Shown here: positions 35,319 to 47,042 of the stretch, one piece after another
Layout: each line of letters opens with the position of its first letter
Numbering within the stretch: the stretch's first letter is position 1
NCBI GenBank assembly: GCA_018127085.1
Contig: CM030727.1
Span: forward strand, 1 to 64,000
Length of the DNA: 64,000 nucleotides
Direction: 5' to 3'
Origin: Pneumocystis sp. 'macacae'
Taxonomy: Eukaryota; Ascomycota; Pneumocystomycetes; Pneumocystales; Pneumocystaceae
Translations under genes and position numbers: made by a program
Notes under the pieces: generated by a model
What the model was told of the DNA's origin: nothing
Databases searched by the model: none
What the model saw: only the letters and a program-made list of their open reading frames with translations

Positions 35319-38300
35319 ATGTCTATCCGTCGAGATTTTCTTACTGCACAGGCTCCAGAGAATTATGTTGCAGGTCTTGGAAGAGGTGCTACGGGATTTA
35401 CTACAAGATCTGATCTTGGGCCTGCACGTGAAGGCCCTTCAGAAGATGCAATTAAGTGAATCTTCCTTAGAATCCAATGATTGTTTTTATCATATCTTAT
35501 TTACGTCTTCATAGGGCGGCTTTAGCACGACGTGCCGCTGCTCAAGATCCATTTAGATTTTCAGATTTTCAAGACATTAATGATACAAGGGAAGATGAGG
35601 ATGAAGATAGATATCAAGATCCGGATAATGATTATTGTCTTTTTGCAGGGGCACCATATGATGCAGATGATGAAGAAGCAGATCGTATATGGGCTGAAGT
35701 AGATCAAAAAATGGCTCAACGAAGAAAATCACGCAGGTAAAGTTCCAAAAATCTTTATTTGTTTAAATTCAAATCCTACATAGAGAAGCCAAAGAACGTA
35801 AAGAAGCAGAACGTCTTCTTCTCACCGAAAGACCAAAAGTTCAAGATCAATTTGCAGATGTTATACAGGGACTAAGTGCAATAACAGATGAAGAATGGCT
35901 AAATATTCCAAATGTCGGGGATTTGACTGGGAAAAAAAGAAAAAAAGTCAATCCGCATGAAAGATTTTATACAATACCGGATTCTCTTATTTCTCGTGCA
36001 AGTCAAGTAGAACAATTAGATACTAGCATTGATGTTACAGGAATAGAAACAGAATTTAATGATGGAAAAATGACAAATTTTGCAGAAATAGGTGCAGCAA
36101 GAGACAAAGTTCTTGGATTAAAACTAGATCAAGTAATCATATATATCTATAATACTTTTTGTTAATATTTATTATAAGATATCATCTGACTCTGTTACTG
36201 GACAATCTACTGTGGATCCACAAGGATATCTTACATCAATGAATTCTATGGTTTTAAAAAGTAATACAGAACTAGGGTATATATATCTTATTTTAAATAT
36301 TACTTAATAGTCTAGAGACATTAAACGTGCACGCTCATTAATGCAGTCTTTGATTAAAACAAATCCGAATTCAGCTGCAGGCAATTAATATCAAATTTTT
36401 ATGTTTTATTATTAATATTATTAGGATGGATGTCTGCTGCTCGTATAGAGGTTGTAGCTGGAAAATTACAACAAGCAAGAAATATTATTGCTAAAGGTTG
36501 TGAAAAATGCCCTACAAATGAAGACATTTGGATTGAAGCAGTGGGTCTTAATGTATTTTATATTTATTATTCAAAACTTGCTTATTATTAATAGAATGTT
36601 CAAACAGGAAAATTGATTATAGCAGAAGCTGTGCGACATATTCCGAGTTCTGTAAGACTATGGCTTCAAGCAATAAAACTTGAAACAGATATTGAATCAA
36701 AGAAAAGAGTTACTCGAAAAGGTTATTTTTTATATTCATTAGTTCATCTATTAATTGTATTATAGCTATTGATATTATACCTCATTCTGTAAAACTTTGG
36801 AAAGAAGCCGTAAATTTAGAAGACGATCCGGAAAATGCTAAAATTTTACTTGCAAGAGCTACTGAACTTATTCCTTTATCTACAGAATTATGGCTTGCTC
36901 TTGCACGTTTAGAAACATATGAAAATGCTAAAAAAATTTTAAATAAAGCACAAAATACTATAAAAACAAGCTATGAGATTTGGGTTGCTGCTGCTCGCTT
37001 AGAAGAACAACAAGGAAATGATCCCGATAGAGTTATAGTAAATGCATGTCGCCGTCTTCAACAAAATGGTGGAATGTTAACAAGAGAACAATGGTTAGCA
37101 GAAGCAGAAAAATCTGAAAAGGATGGTGGTACTAAAACAGCAAAAGCTATTATTAAAGCAGTCTTAGACCAAGATTTGGAGGAAGAAAATAAGGAATCTG
37201 CATGGATAAATGACGCAGAAAATGCAATTTCTCACGAATGTTTTGAATGTGCACGTGAAATATATGCGTATGGATTAAAAATATTCCCGAAAAATGAAGT
37301 ATTATGGAAAAAAGCAATTTCAATTGAAAAATTACATGGAAATAGCGAGTCTTTACAAATTATTTTAGAAAAAGCTGTAGAAGCATGTCCGCAAGCAGAA
37401 GTAATTTGGCTAATGTATGCGAAAGAAAAAAAAAATTTAGGAGATATACAAGGTGCTCGTGATATTCTTGAAAGATCATTTTCTCATAATCCTAATTCTG
37501 AAGAAATTTGGTTGGCTGCTGTAAAATTAGAATATAATAACAATGAAAATGACAGAGCTAGAGCACTGTTGAAGGTTGCGAGACAAGAAGCTAATACTGA
37601 AAGGATTTGGACCAAATCTATAACATTTGAACGTCAATTTAATAATACAGATATTGCTCTTCAGCTTGTAAATGATGCATTATTATTGTTCCCAAAGTAT
37701 GATAAATTTTGGATGATGAAAGGACAAATATATGAAGATTTAGGGAAGATAGAGCAAGCTAGAGAGACATATCAGATGGGTACAAAATCTGTTCCGAAAT
37801 CGTTTCCACTTTGGATCTTACTTTCTAAATTGGAAGAAAATACAAATAGAATTGTTATTGCGAGAGGCGTATTAGATCGTGCACGATTAGCTTGTCCTCA
37901 AACACCAGAACTCTGGGTTGAATCAGTAAAATTAGAATTAAGGGCAAATAATATAAATCAAGCAAAATCAAATATGGCTAAAGCTCTTCAAGAATGCTCA
38001 ACAAGTGGGCTTGTATGGTCAGAAGCAGTATGGATGGAACCCAGGTCCCAAAGGAAAACTAGATCTGCAGATGCTTTAAGAAAATGTGAAGATGATCCAT
38101 ATATACTTACAACTGTAGCAAGAATGATGTGGAATGAAAGGAAAATAAGTAAAGCAAAAATATGGTTTCAAAGAGCTATTAAATCTAATCCTGATATCGG
38201 TGACACTTGGGCATGGTACTATAAATTTTCATTACAACACGAGTCTGTAGAAGCACAGCAATCTCTTATTTTGGAATGTGTTGCTGCAGAGCCATTACAT

Positions 38301-38393
38301 GGGGTTGTTTGGCCTACTGTTTCGAAAAATATACAAAATTTTAGGCTTAGTATAGAAGAAATATTAAAAAAGGTAGCTGAAAAGATTTCATAA
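35319..38393 (+). CDS. PRP1: U4/U6-U5 tri-snRNP splicing factor Prp1/Prp6
   Basis: Eight exons (35319-35455, 35515-35736, 35784-36132, 36179-36276, 36316-36380, 36425-36552, 36595-36721, 36766-38393) give 917 residues, close to the family length. The protein bridges U5 and U4/U6 in the tri-snRNP. The N-terminal Prp1 domain is clear ([20 protein letters not shown], then FSDFQDIND, then [17 protein letters not shown]). From about residue 270 on there are repeated HAT/TPR-like helices with W-x-x-A patterns ([45 protein letters not shown]). Intron 5 (36381-36424) has a GC donor (GCAG|GCAATT) and a normal AG acceptor. The other introns are GT-AG, 39-59 bp. It sits directly downstream of the U6 gene. 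Confidence 0.96.
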
Positions 38394-38541
38394 ACGCACT
38401 AAAATTATTGTGAATTTAATTTTTAAAATATACAAAATTTTGTTTTATCATTTATAAATTTAATTTTTATATTTTAAAATACGATCGTTTTTGCTCTTTT
38501 TTAATGTTAAACTCAATTTTGACCATTTGAGAAATACTCAA
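38394..38541. other. PRP1-DCD1 spacer
   Basis: Short AT-rich spacer. Nothing distinct is seen. Confidence 0.4.
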
Positions 38542-39766
38542 ATGCCATTTATAGGTATATGCGGGGATATATGTTCTGGTAAGCTATATGAAAATGGGTT
38601 ATTGTTTGACTATTTTAGGAAAACAAACTATTGCAAATTATTTAGTAGAAAAATTTAATTTTTCTATTTTAAAATTGCAAAATTCAAATAATAATAATAA
38701 TATCAAATCAAATAATTGTCCATTCTTTGATATTAGTTCTAAATGTTTAAATGAAAAAGAGGAAAAAATATTTAAAAATCCAATTCAAATGCTTAATTAC
38801 GTAACTAGTCATTGGAGAGAAAGATTTGTAACTATAGATATTTTCAGTGAAGAAGTATTAAAAATATTTGCTAAAAGGCCTTTTTTCTTACTTATAAGTG
38901 TAAACTCCCCGATAATGCTTAGATGGAACCGTTATAAGCAATGGTATGTTTTTTATTGTAAAAAATTAAATATATGTTAATATCAAGTTACAAATATCAA
39001 AATTCTTATGAACTTAGCTTAGAACAGTTTATTAAATTATCTGATGATTTTTTTTTTAATTCTAAAGATGGGATAGTACATTTAGTTAATAAAGCTCAAA
39101 TAAAAATCATTAATAATCATAATTCTTTAGCAGAATTCTATGAAGTTCTTCAACGTATAGATTTAGTTAATGAAAATTGGTTTCGTCCTTCTTGGGATAC
39201 ATATTTTATGCATTTAGCGTCTTTAGCAGCACTTAGAAGTAATTGTATGAAAAGAAGAGTTGGTTGTGTTCTTGTTCGAAATATGCGAGTTATAAGCACA
39301 GGATATAATGGGACGCCTAGAGGATTTGTTAATTGTAATCAAGGTGGTTGTAAAAGATGCAATAATGGGCAAGGGAATGGACAAGATCTTGATACCTGTT
39401 TGTGTCTTCATGCAGAAGAAAATGCATTGTTAGAAGCAGGAAAAGAAAGGATATCTAATGATTCTGTACTTTATTGTAATACGTAATCTATTTTTTAATA
39501 TAATAAATAACTACTAATTGCTAGAAGTTGTCCGTGTTTAACATGTTCAGTTAAAATAACACAAGTTGGAGTACTTTTCCTGCTGTATTTGATATTATTT
39601 TAATTTTTTAGGTTCGTGAGGTAATATATAGCCATTCTTATTCAATGGATGATCAAACATTAGAAATATTATCTCGCTCTGGAATTATTTTGCGTCAACA
39701 TGTAATAAACTTAATAATTTTTAAAAAAGACTAATTATATAGAATATATCTCAATTATTTTTCTAG
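38542..39766 (+). CDS. DCD1: Deoxycytidylate (dCMP) deaminase
   Basis: Six exons (38542-38578, 38619-38943, 38988-39482, 39525-39570, 39612-39701, 39743-39766) give 338 residues. The enzyme converts dCMP to dUMP for dTTP synthesis. The C-terminal half has the zinc deaminase signature: MHLASLAALRSNCMKRRVG, TGYNGTPRG, CLHAEENALLEA at about residue 260 (His ligand and catalytic Glu), then SCPCLTC at about 287 (two Cys ligands), and YSHSYSMDD. The N-terminal part begins GICGDICSGKQTIANYLVEKF, a P-loop-like extension also found in other fungal Dcd1 proteins. Introns are 40-44 bp. The last exon is only 24 nt (NISQLFF); reading through that intron would end the protein a few residues differently, so the very C-terminus is less certain. 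Confidence 0.93.
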
Positions 39767-40368
39767 GTAATATAATAAATAATCATAATTTTTAAAAAAA
39801 TTCATTAAAATAATATTAAAATATTCGAGATTTTCTGGAAAATTATACTTTATAAAACTATTTACATTATATAAATAATTTTATAAGTTTTATATATTCT
39901 AATTGAAATATAGTAGACTGTTTAAAAAATTAAGATAAAATATATATTAAAAATATTTATAGCATATTTATATTGTTTTTAGATTTTTAAAAATAATATT
40001 TATCTAGTATTTAAGATATTATAAATTTTAAATTATTAAGATTTTTAGACATTTTTATAATTATTAATATAGGTTTTAAAGATGAACAAACAATATATAT
40101 ACATAATAATAATTATATATTTAGTAATTTTTAAAATTTTGAAATTTCTTATATTTCGATCAATTTTTAAAATTGTAACAGTATTATCAAAATTAACAAA
40201 AATTATCGAAATTATTTGATTGTTATTAAATATATTCAAGAAAAATATTGTAAACCTTTTATGGTAAAAATTAATTTTTATAATAGGTTAATTACAATTG
40301 AATCTGTCAAATGATATAAGCTAAAATTTACTTTTAAAATTAATATTAAATTAGTTAAAACTCAAAAA
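39767..40368. other. AT-rich intergenic spacer
   Basis: About 600 bp with no supported gene or motif. The small open frames are AT-rich noise. Confidence 0.5.
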
Positions 40369-41559
40369 ATGTCAAGAATAGAAATAAATCCACTATTAAG
40401 AAAATTAAAATTAGTGTTAAAAAACAAATGGCCACAATATCAAACAATAATAACAAGCTTTATTAGTGGAAAAATGAATAGAGAAGAATTTGATTTACAA
40501 ATCAATTCAATTTTTGAGAAAAAATATTGTTAATGCTCTAAGACTTATTGAATAATATTCTAATTTTTATGATAGTCTATCTTCATAATGAGTTATTGCT
40601 TGGAATTTATACAAATGCTATATATGATCTTCCTCCTGAAAAATCATATGTTTTTGAGTGGAATAAAAGAATAAATGAATATGAGCAAATTGAAATTAAT
40701 AATCAAAAGAAAGAGCTTAAAAGTGAAATAATGAGTCTCCATTATCTTGATAGAACCCGGATTAAATCTATTAAAAAAGTTATTATAATAAATTAAATAT
40801 ACCATACTCTAACATTTTTAGAATTCTTTGGATAAATTACCGGAATTGCCAAGTATATTATTTGAAAATAGAGTAGCAAAGCTTCCTAAGATACCTTTTT
40901 GCAAAGATAAAATATATACAGGTAAAAATTTAACAAATATTTAAATTAAATTTAATCTACTATAGCAAATTATGTAAATGATATTCAAAGGGGATATCAT
41001 GTTCCATTGAGCTGCGATTCTATGGAAATGCCAGATATTGATAGTTTGCGTGAAAGAAGTTTAGCAATTGCCTTAGAAAGCGGTTTGATTGGAGGCTTAA
41101 GAGAAGGTGTTCCTGAAATTGTTCTTGCAGGACTTGAAGTATGTCTGTCTATTTATAAATTAATACTTATTTTTATTATTTCAGCATCATCTTAAAAATG
41201 TTTTGGCTATTACTATTGCAAAAGTTAGATTTCAAATATCTAATGAATCTGTTCAAACTGAAAATTTAGATAATATTATTTCATTTAATCAAAATAAATA
41301 TAAAAAGAAGCGAGTAATAAAAAAATATCCCTCATTAACTGTAGAAGAGCTTGGTTTGGCTTTTCAGTTAGCGCCTTTTTCTTTGGTCGAAGCACCACCA
41401 CCTATTACTAGAATTTGGGCAACAACCTTAACGAATAATAGAACATATCAAGATAATAAAGTTGAAGAAACCATATTGAGTATCATGAAAAAAAATCCAA
41501 AATGTAAAGAACGATATGAACTAGCATTAATTTTAGATGAACTACTTGCAAATGTATAA
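40369..41559 (+). CDS. HFI1: SAGA complex subunit Ada1/Hfi1-like
   Basis: Five exons (40369-40528, 40576-40778, 40822-40921, 40966-41138, 41185-41559) give 336 residues. The N-terminus (INPLLRKLKLVLKNKWPQYQ, then FISGKMNREEFD and LHNELLLGIYTNAIYD) matches the SAGA-Tad1 family, in which the L-x-x-HNxL-L motif is typical. The middle (MPDIDSLRERSLAIALESGL and the following LAGLEHHLKNVL) resembles the histone-fold-like part that pairs with Taf12 in SAGA. Then TVEELGLAFQLAPFSLVE. It is a structural coactivator subunit in the nucleus. Introns are 43-47 bp. Family assignment is from motif recognition and is good but not certain. Confidence 0.82.
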
Positions 41560-41761
41560 TTATTTTACAATTGAATAAGTTTTACACATTTTAAATATAC
41601 TATAGTAAATAGATATTCATGATTGTTTGTTTAAATAGTTTCATGTTAAAAGTACTATATAAATATCTATTAATTTAAAATAAATGTTGAATATTATTTC
41701 ATTTTTATCAACTTTTAATAAAAATTGGAATTAGAGTATTTTTAATAAAAATTAACGGTTA
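41560..41761. other. Convergent intergenic region
   Basis: About 200 bp between two convergent genes. AT-rich, no motif. Confidence 0.4.
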
Positions 41762-43005
41762 CTAAATTGTAATTAGTGTATATTTAAATAAGATGGAAAT
41801 TTTATAAACCAATAGTTTAAATGGATATCCTCTGTTTTTTATTCGGAAAATATGTATCAAAAAACTGAAAACAACAAATTGAAACAAAATTAATAAAATA
41901 CCTAAAATAGCTTGCTTTCTTTTATTAGGAAGTTTGGGCACAAAAATTGTTAATAATATTATAGTAAGCATTAATGCAAAATCTATTTAATAATTAAAAA
42001 TAAACTGAGTGATAGTAATGAATTCTCACATGTTGTAGATATGATAAGAGATTCTATACCATACTGACTATTAAAAATTTCTAAAATATATATCGGAATA
42101 TCATTATTATATCCATTAAATGAAATATTTCTAATTCGAGTAAACATATATCCAGAATTAAAAATTAAAATAGAAGCCTAGAAAATAATTAATGATTTTT
42201 TTTTTAAAAAAAATGAATGAATTTCACTAATGACAAAATTAACCATAATTCCTTCCTAGTTATAATAAAAAATATAAAAGAACGAGTTAATCTTAGAAAA
42301 ATCACTGATAAAAAAGCAACAAATGCATAGAAAAATACTTTTCCATAATTAATAAAGTGAATAATACGTATCGATTGTTTAGTTTCTTGTGAAATAACCT
42401 GAGCTAGCCAGTTAGATGAAATATCTCTATATTTATTAAATAGAGATACATATTAACATCTAGAAATACCCATTCTTAATGTTCAAAATATAAGGCTTAT
42501 TTCCTCTTGAACCATTAGGTCCTATAGTTGCAGGGTATAACATAATTATAGGAACTGCTGTTAATTGAAGCTACGCATAATTTAGTATAAGAATATAAAA
42601 TATAATATATTACCTTTTCAAATACTTCTGGACCATCTGAAAATTCAAGGATTCCAAAAAACAATTCTTCTGATTTAGGATATGTTTTATATTGTGATTT
42701 TGCAACAAGTTTAAAAATTGGTTCTAATTTTCTAAAATAAAATAAACATATTTAGTAATTAAAATCAATAAAATAAACTACTTGCAAAGATTACAATTGT
42801 ATTGTTCCTCTGTTGCAGTAAACATAATAACCATAGTGTAGTTTCTCTGTTTTGTAATAACAGAATTCATGGATTTACTATCTAATTGAATAATGCCATT
42901 GTTCGTTTTTTTTTTTTTTAAAAAATCTTGAATAACAACTTGAGTTGAAAAAACATGTGAAAAAAAACATAATATTAAAAATACTTTCTGCAAAGTAATT
43001 TTCAT
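41762..43005 (-). CDS. OST3: Oligosaccharyltransferase subunit Ost3/Ost6
   Basis: Six exons (43005-42782, 42731-42614, 42570-42470, 42426-42228, 42177-42030, 41982-41762) give 336 residues, near the yeast length. It is an ER-membrane thiol oxidoreductase subunit that helps N-glycosylation of proteins. There is a signal peptide (MKITLQKVFLILCFFSHVFS), then a thioredoxin-like luminal domain with NYTMVIMFTA and a CNLC (CxxC) redox motif at about residues 71-74. ELFFGILEFSDGPEVFEK follows. Four transmembrane segments come after (FFYAFVAFLSVIFL; FIFFIIT with LWLIL; ALMLTIILLTIFV; ILGILLILFQFVVFSFLIHIF), with the conserved IKNRGYPF near the C-terminus. Relevant context: the Msg proteins of the same genome are N-glycosylated. 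Confidence 0.92.
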
Positions 43006-43520
43006 TTTTAATGTAGAATGTCGATATTAAGATAAATTTTAAACGAAAATATATGATTAAATTATAATTTCACTAAAATAAATATTTTAATAAAATATAG
43101 AAATAAATATGATTTCTGAATTTTATAATATTATTTTAAAGATACTTTATTGAAATTAATATATCTTGTTGATATTTATTAAAATAAATATATTGATTTT
43201 TGTATTATCGTTAAAATTGATGTGTTATATATTTAAATATTTCTTAATTATATTTTAAATTATTGTTTTTTTTTTTAATTTATATAAAAAATATTCTAAT
43301 ATTTTTAATATATTTAATGATTTATTTTAAAGAAATAAATATTGTAAATATAGATTTAAGTTTTTAGAAATTTTAAAATTTTAATATAAATTTTATATTT
43401 TTAAAGAGTTTAAGGATAAATCTATAAAAACTTTTTTATAGCTTAAATTAAAAACATTTTTGTTTCAATAAAATATTTTTATAGAATTATAGATCTTTGT
43501 ATTCTAAAGGCATTATTAAA
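43006..43520. other. Divergent intergenic region
   Basis: AT-rich region between OST3 (leftward) and the zinc finger gene (rightward), so it holds both promoters. No clear element is seen. Confidence 0.5.
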
Positions 43521-44065
43521 ATGGATAAGGAAAATTTTTTATGTAAATTTTGCAATAATCAATACGGAAAATATATATGTCCTCGTTGTAAACAACGGTA
43601 TTGTTCTTTAATGTGTTATCAGTGTCAGGTTTTGTATCTAAAATTTAAATATAAATTCGTAATTCTTATGGTTTAGGTACATTTAGGATGTTCTGAATCT
43701 TTTTATAAAAATAGCGTAGAACAAGAAATTAAAAGTAAAAAAGTAACTAAAGAAGAAAAAAATAAAATGTTAAAACTTCTTTTAAAATTTAAGTATAACC
43801 AAAAAAATATCGAAAATTTTGAGTTCTACAACAATGAAGTGTCATTGGAAAAGGAACTAAAACAAAGCGATTTAAAAGAACGAATGAAGGACGTTGATTT
43901 AGGTAAATTATTATAATATTTATTTTATAAGAAAGATAACTATTTTATAAAAAAGAAAGTGCATCATTTGAGGAAATATGGAAACGGCTTAATTCAAATG
44001 AAAGAGAAGAATTTGTACATTTAGCGCTAACTTATAACAAAAATAAAAGAGATATTGAGATTTAG
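43521..44065 (+). CDS. HIT-type zinc finger protein, ZNHIT2-like
   Basis: Three exons (43521-43628, 43677-43902, 43956-44065) give 147 residues. The N-terminal zf-HIT domain has all Cys pairs: CKFCNNQYGKYICPRC, then YCSLMC, then CxVHxGC. It is followed by SESFYKNSVEQE, which matches the (C/S)EDFYRDQV motif of ZNHIT2, and ends with EEIWKRLNSNEREEFVHL as in that family. ZNHIT2 proteins assist the R2TP chaperone in assembling the U5 snRNP protein Prp8. The function here is inferred from family membership. The protein is short compared with human ZNHIT2. Confidence 0.8.
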
Positions 44066-44514
44066 AATTCTTATATATAAAAAATATTAATTCTTTTATA
44101 TAAAACATAATATTATGCTTTATATTTATTATTATAAATAGGCTTCCAACTCTTTATATTTTATTATCTATATATAATATTTGTTGAAAAGATAAAAAAT
44201 AAATATAGAAAAATAAAAATGTATCTTTTCTAAACATTTAGCAATATTTATGAATAAAAAGATTCTTATTTCTTAAAGAAATGAATTGAGTTAAAAAAAT
44301 TCGAAAACAGAATTTAAATAAAATTTTTATAATATAAATCCGTTATTGAGAGGATATATATATATAGTACTTAATGATGTTTTAATATTCAAATTAAATT
44401 CTTAAAATATTGTTTATATATATATTAAGAATTTGATTTAGATGTGTTCAAAACTATTTGTGAAAAAACATTAAAAATTTTAACCTAGACTTTAAAAATG
44501 TACTTAAAATAATT
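44066..44514. other. Convergent intergenic region
   Basis: AT-rich sequence between the zinc finger gene and IMP3, bounded on the right by a perfect palindrome. No gene. Confidence 0.5.
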
Positions 44515-44576
44515 AATATAAGTTGTGATTTATTCAATTATATAGATATATAATTGAATAAATCACAACTTATATT
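44515..44576. repeat. Perfect 30-bp inverted repeat with 2-bp loop
   Basis: Arms 44515-44544 and 44547-44576 are perfectly complementary; the loop is GA. The core reads AAGTTGTGATTTATTCAATT and its complement. The right arm contains the IMP3 stop codon (44570-44572) and the rest forms its 3' flank. Such a hairpin could stabilise or end the transcript, or form a cruciform. Its role is unknown. Confidence 0.95.
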
Positions 44577-45266
44577 TGAAGTAAATCAAAATCATCAAGC
44601 TTGATTAATTAATAATTATTATAATAATATATTATATATATACCTTATCATTATATTTTGCGATATTTCTTTTGATCTTACTTGAATCTACCCATGTTAC
44701 AAAATCTTCCATGTTTCTAGTCACAAAAAATGCTGGATCTGTAATAACCTTATAGCAATGAGTTTTTTTTTAAAATTTTAGAAAATATACTTCAGGACCC
44801 ACGCGAATATGACCATGTTCAACATATTTAACAGCAGCAGAAACGGTTTCGCACATTTTTAGTCGACACATAACAATAGGTAATCTTCTACGGCAAAATG
44901 CAGATACTGTAAGTTTGTTCTCTACATCAGAAAGTTTTGATGCTGTTGCTAAAAGTCCCATATCAAAAAGTTTTTCTAAAAGCATTTTTTTATAAGAATT
45001 TCTGAAAGGATCATTTGGGTTAAGTAAAGAGAGTTTATATGCTATTTTTTTTAGTAATCCAACTAATCGATTATATCTATTTTTCAATTCTAAGTATTCT
45101 TAAAAAATTACGTTTTTAAAAGTTACTTTATATAATCTTCTCTTTTCTGAACATTATATCGTCTTATAACACTTATATCTCTATGGTTATTGTCATCTTT
45201 TTTATAACTTAAAAAATTATGTTTCTTAAGAAGTTTCTGTTCATGGTATTTTAATTTTCTTGTCAT
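44570..45266 (-). CDS. IMP3: U3 snoRNP protein Imp3
   Basis: Four exons (45266-45127, 45076-44791, 44748-44644, 44599-44570) give 186 residues, close to the 183 of yeast Imp3. It belongs to the small-subunit processome and helps U3 snoRNA pair with pre-rRNA in the nucleolus. Visible are [65 protein letters not shown], the S4-type segment [18 protein letters not shown] with [37 protein letters not shown], and a tiny last exon ending LDDFDLLQI. The stop codon lies within the palindrome at 44515-44576. Introns are 42-50 bp. Confidence 0.96.
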
Positions 45267-46349
45267 ACTTAAATGTTTTTAAAGAATTAAATTTCACTTC
45301 AATATAAATATATATATTAAAATATGTTTATTAAATTTTTAAAAGTCGTTTAAAAATCTTTATTTGTTTAAAAATTAATTTTTATAAAAATGAGAAATTT
45401 AAAAAAATAATTTGTAAATTACAAAAAATTCAACTTTTATTTTAAAATTAGAATTTTTAATTTGGTATTAAAAATAAGTTGCAATTTTTAAGTTTTTAAA
45501 AAATATTTATAAAAATTTTTGGAAAAAATTGAATTTTTTGAATCATTTAAATAAAAATTATATTTTATTGATTATTAAAGTTTTTTAGATAGGAGTAACT
45601 ATTTAATATTAGAGATGATTTTAATAAATTTTTTCATTATTCGAAAAATTAGAAAATCTTTTGTTTAATATAATTTTTAAATTTTACTAGAAATACTAAA
45701 AAATAAATATATTAAAAGTCAAAAATATCTAAAATAATCAAAATTGTATAATACTTTTATAAAAAATTACAGTTTTAACTATTTTGTTAAATCCTAAAAG
45801 TTAAATTGTAATTAAATTATATAAATATCATTCAATTTCATTTTTTAAAAAAAATTTAGAATTTTAAAGTTTTAGAATATACTTTTAATATTTTAACTAG
45901 TTTTATTTTTTATTTTTCTTTTTAATATATTCTTTTTAATATTTTTATAGTTTATTATAATTGACATTTAAAAAATATAACTTAGTTTAATATTCAAATA
46001 TTTATTTTTCATCCGTTCATCTGTGTTTAAAGTAAATTCATTATATTAACATTATTTAATATTTTAAAAAATTATTGATATTTTTATTAAAGTTAAGATA
46101 AATCCTTCATTTTAATTAATATCTTTTAAAATGAATATCTCTATATTTCTTTAATAGTTATTTTACTAAAATATTTTAATATTTTAAATTATATATAAGC
46201 TATTAGTATACTTAATTTCACAAATAATGTTTTTTCAAAATATCGATTTTAAGATATATTCTCAGTATTAAAAAAACATAATATTTCAAAAAAAGAATGC
46301 TTATGAAAATAGCATATTTTTATATAAAAAATTACAATCTAACGATTTT
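45267..46349. other. AT-rich intergenic spacer
   Basis: More than 1 kb of AT-rich sequence. It holds the promoter of IMP3 at its left end. No gene is seen before the heat-shock element at 46350. Confidence 0.5.
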
Positions 46350-46389
46350 AGAAAGTTCTAGAAATTTCTTGAAACTTCTAGAACTTTTA
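46350..46389 (+). promoter_or_regulatory. Heat-shock element, seven or more contiguous units
   Basis: Seven consecutive 5-bp units alternate nGAAn and nTTCn without a break: aGAAa gTTCt aGAAa tTTCt, then tGAAa cTTCt aGAAc. A degenerate eighth unit follows. This is the binding array for heat-shock factor. It lies about 100 bp upstream of a small heat-shock protein frame. Confidence 0.93.
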
Positions 46390-46487
46390 AATATACAAGT
46401 GATCTTATTTTAAAAATACAATCAGTATTAAAATAATCAGCATCATAACACAAAAGATATTTAATACTTTTTGATAATTGAATTCAA

Positions 46488-47042
46488 ATGAGTCTTATTC
46501 CTCATTTAATTAGAGAATCTTTATTTTCTATAGATTTAGAACAGTTAATTCAAGTATTGGATCAGCCATTGTATTGTTCTTAATTAAAGAGAAATTCAAA
46601 TAATCGACATCTAACACCAAAAATTGATGTGTTAGAGTTGCCTCAGTATTATATTATTGAAATGGAACTTCCTGGATTAAAAAAAGAAGACTTGCTACTT
46701 GAATTTATTGATGAGACCACAATACTGATCGAAGGATGTGTTAAAAGACAAATTAGTGATAAATTTACTCAACATATACCAACTGCAGATGATACAGCAG
46801 ATAAAAATGCTTTTGAAGATGATTCTACATATGTTAAAATACATATTAAAAATAATTTGAAAAAATTATACCAAGTTACATATTGGTATAAAGAACGGGT
46901 TCTTGGTTAGTTTAGTCCTACTATTTCATTCCCAATAAGCATTGATAGAGATAATGTAAAAGCACCTTTGAAAAATGGATTATTATATATTATGGTCCCT
47001 AAATCAATAACTTGTGTTCCTAAAAAAATTGCAATTGATTAG
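46488..47042 (+). pseudogene. Small heat-shock protein (Hsp20/alpha-crystallin) frame with two in-frame stops
   Basis: One 185-codon frame runs from ATG 46488 to TAG 47040-47042, broken by TAA at 46581-46583 and TAG at 46908-46910. It encodes the start MSLIPHLIRESLFSIDLEQL, the alpha-crystallin domain (PKIDVLELPQYYIIEMELPG, LKKEDLLLEF, ILIEG), then WYKERVLG-stop-FSPTISFP, IDRDNVKAPLKNGLLYIMVPK, and a short tail. The second stop falls in the conserved ER-x-x-G-x-FSR motif. No intron with good splice sites removes either stop. With an intact heat-shock element upstream and no frameshift, either the gene was inactivated recently, or the stops are read through, or they are assembly errors. Confidence 0.8.

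Noticed and set aside
46488..47042. Introns removing the two stops of the Hsp20 frame
   Set aside because: No GT-AG pair of usual length with a branch site spans either stop while keeping the conserved alpha-crystallin motifs in frame.
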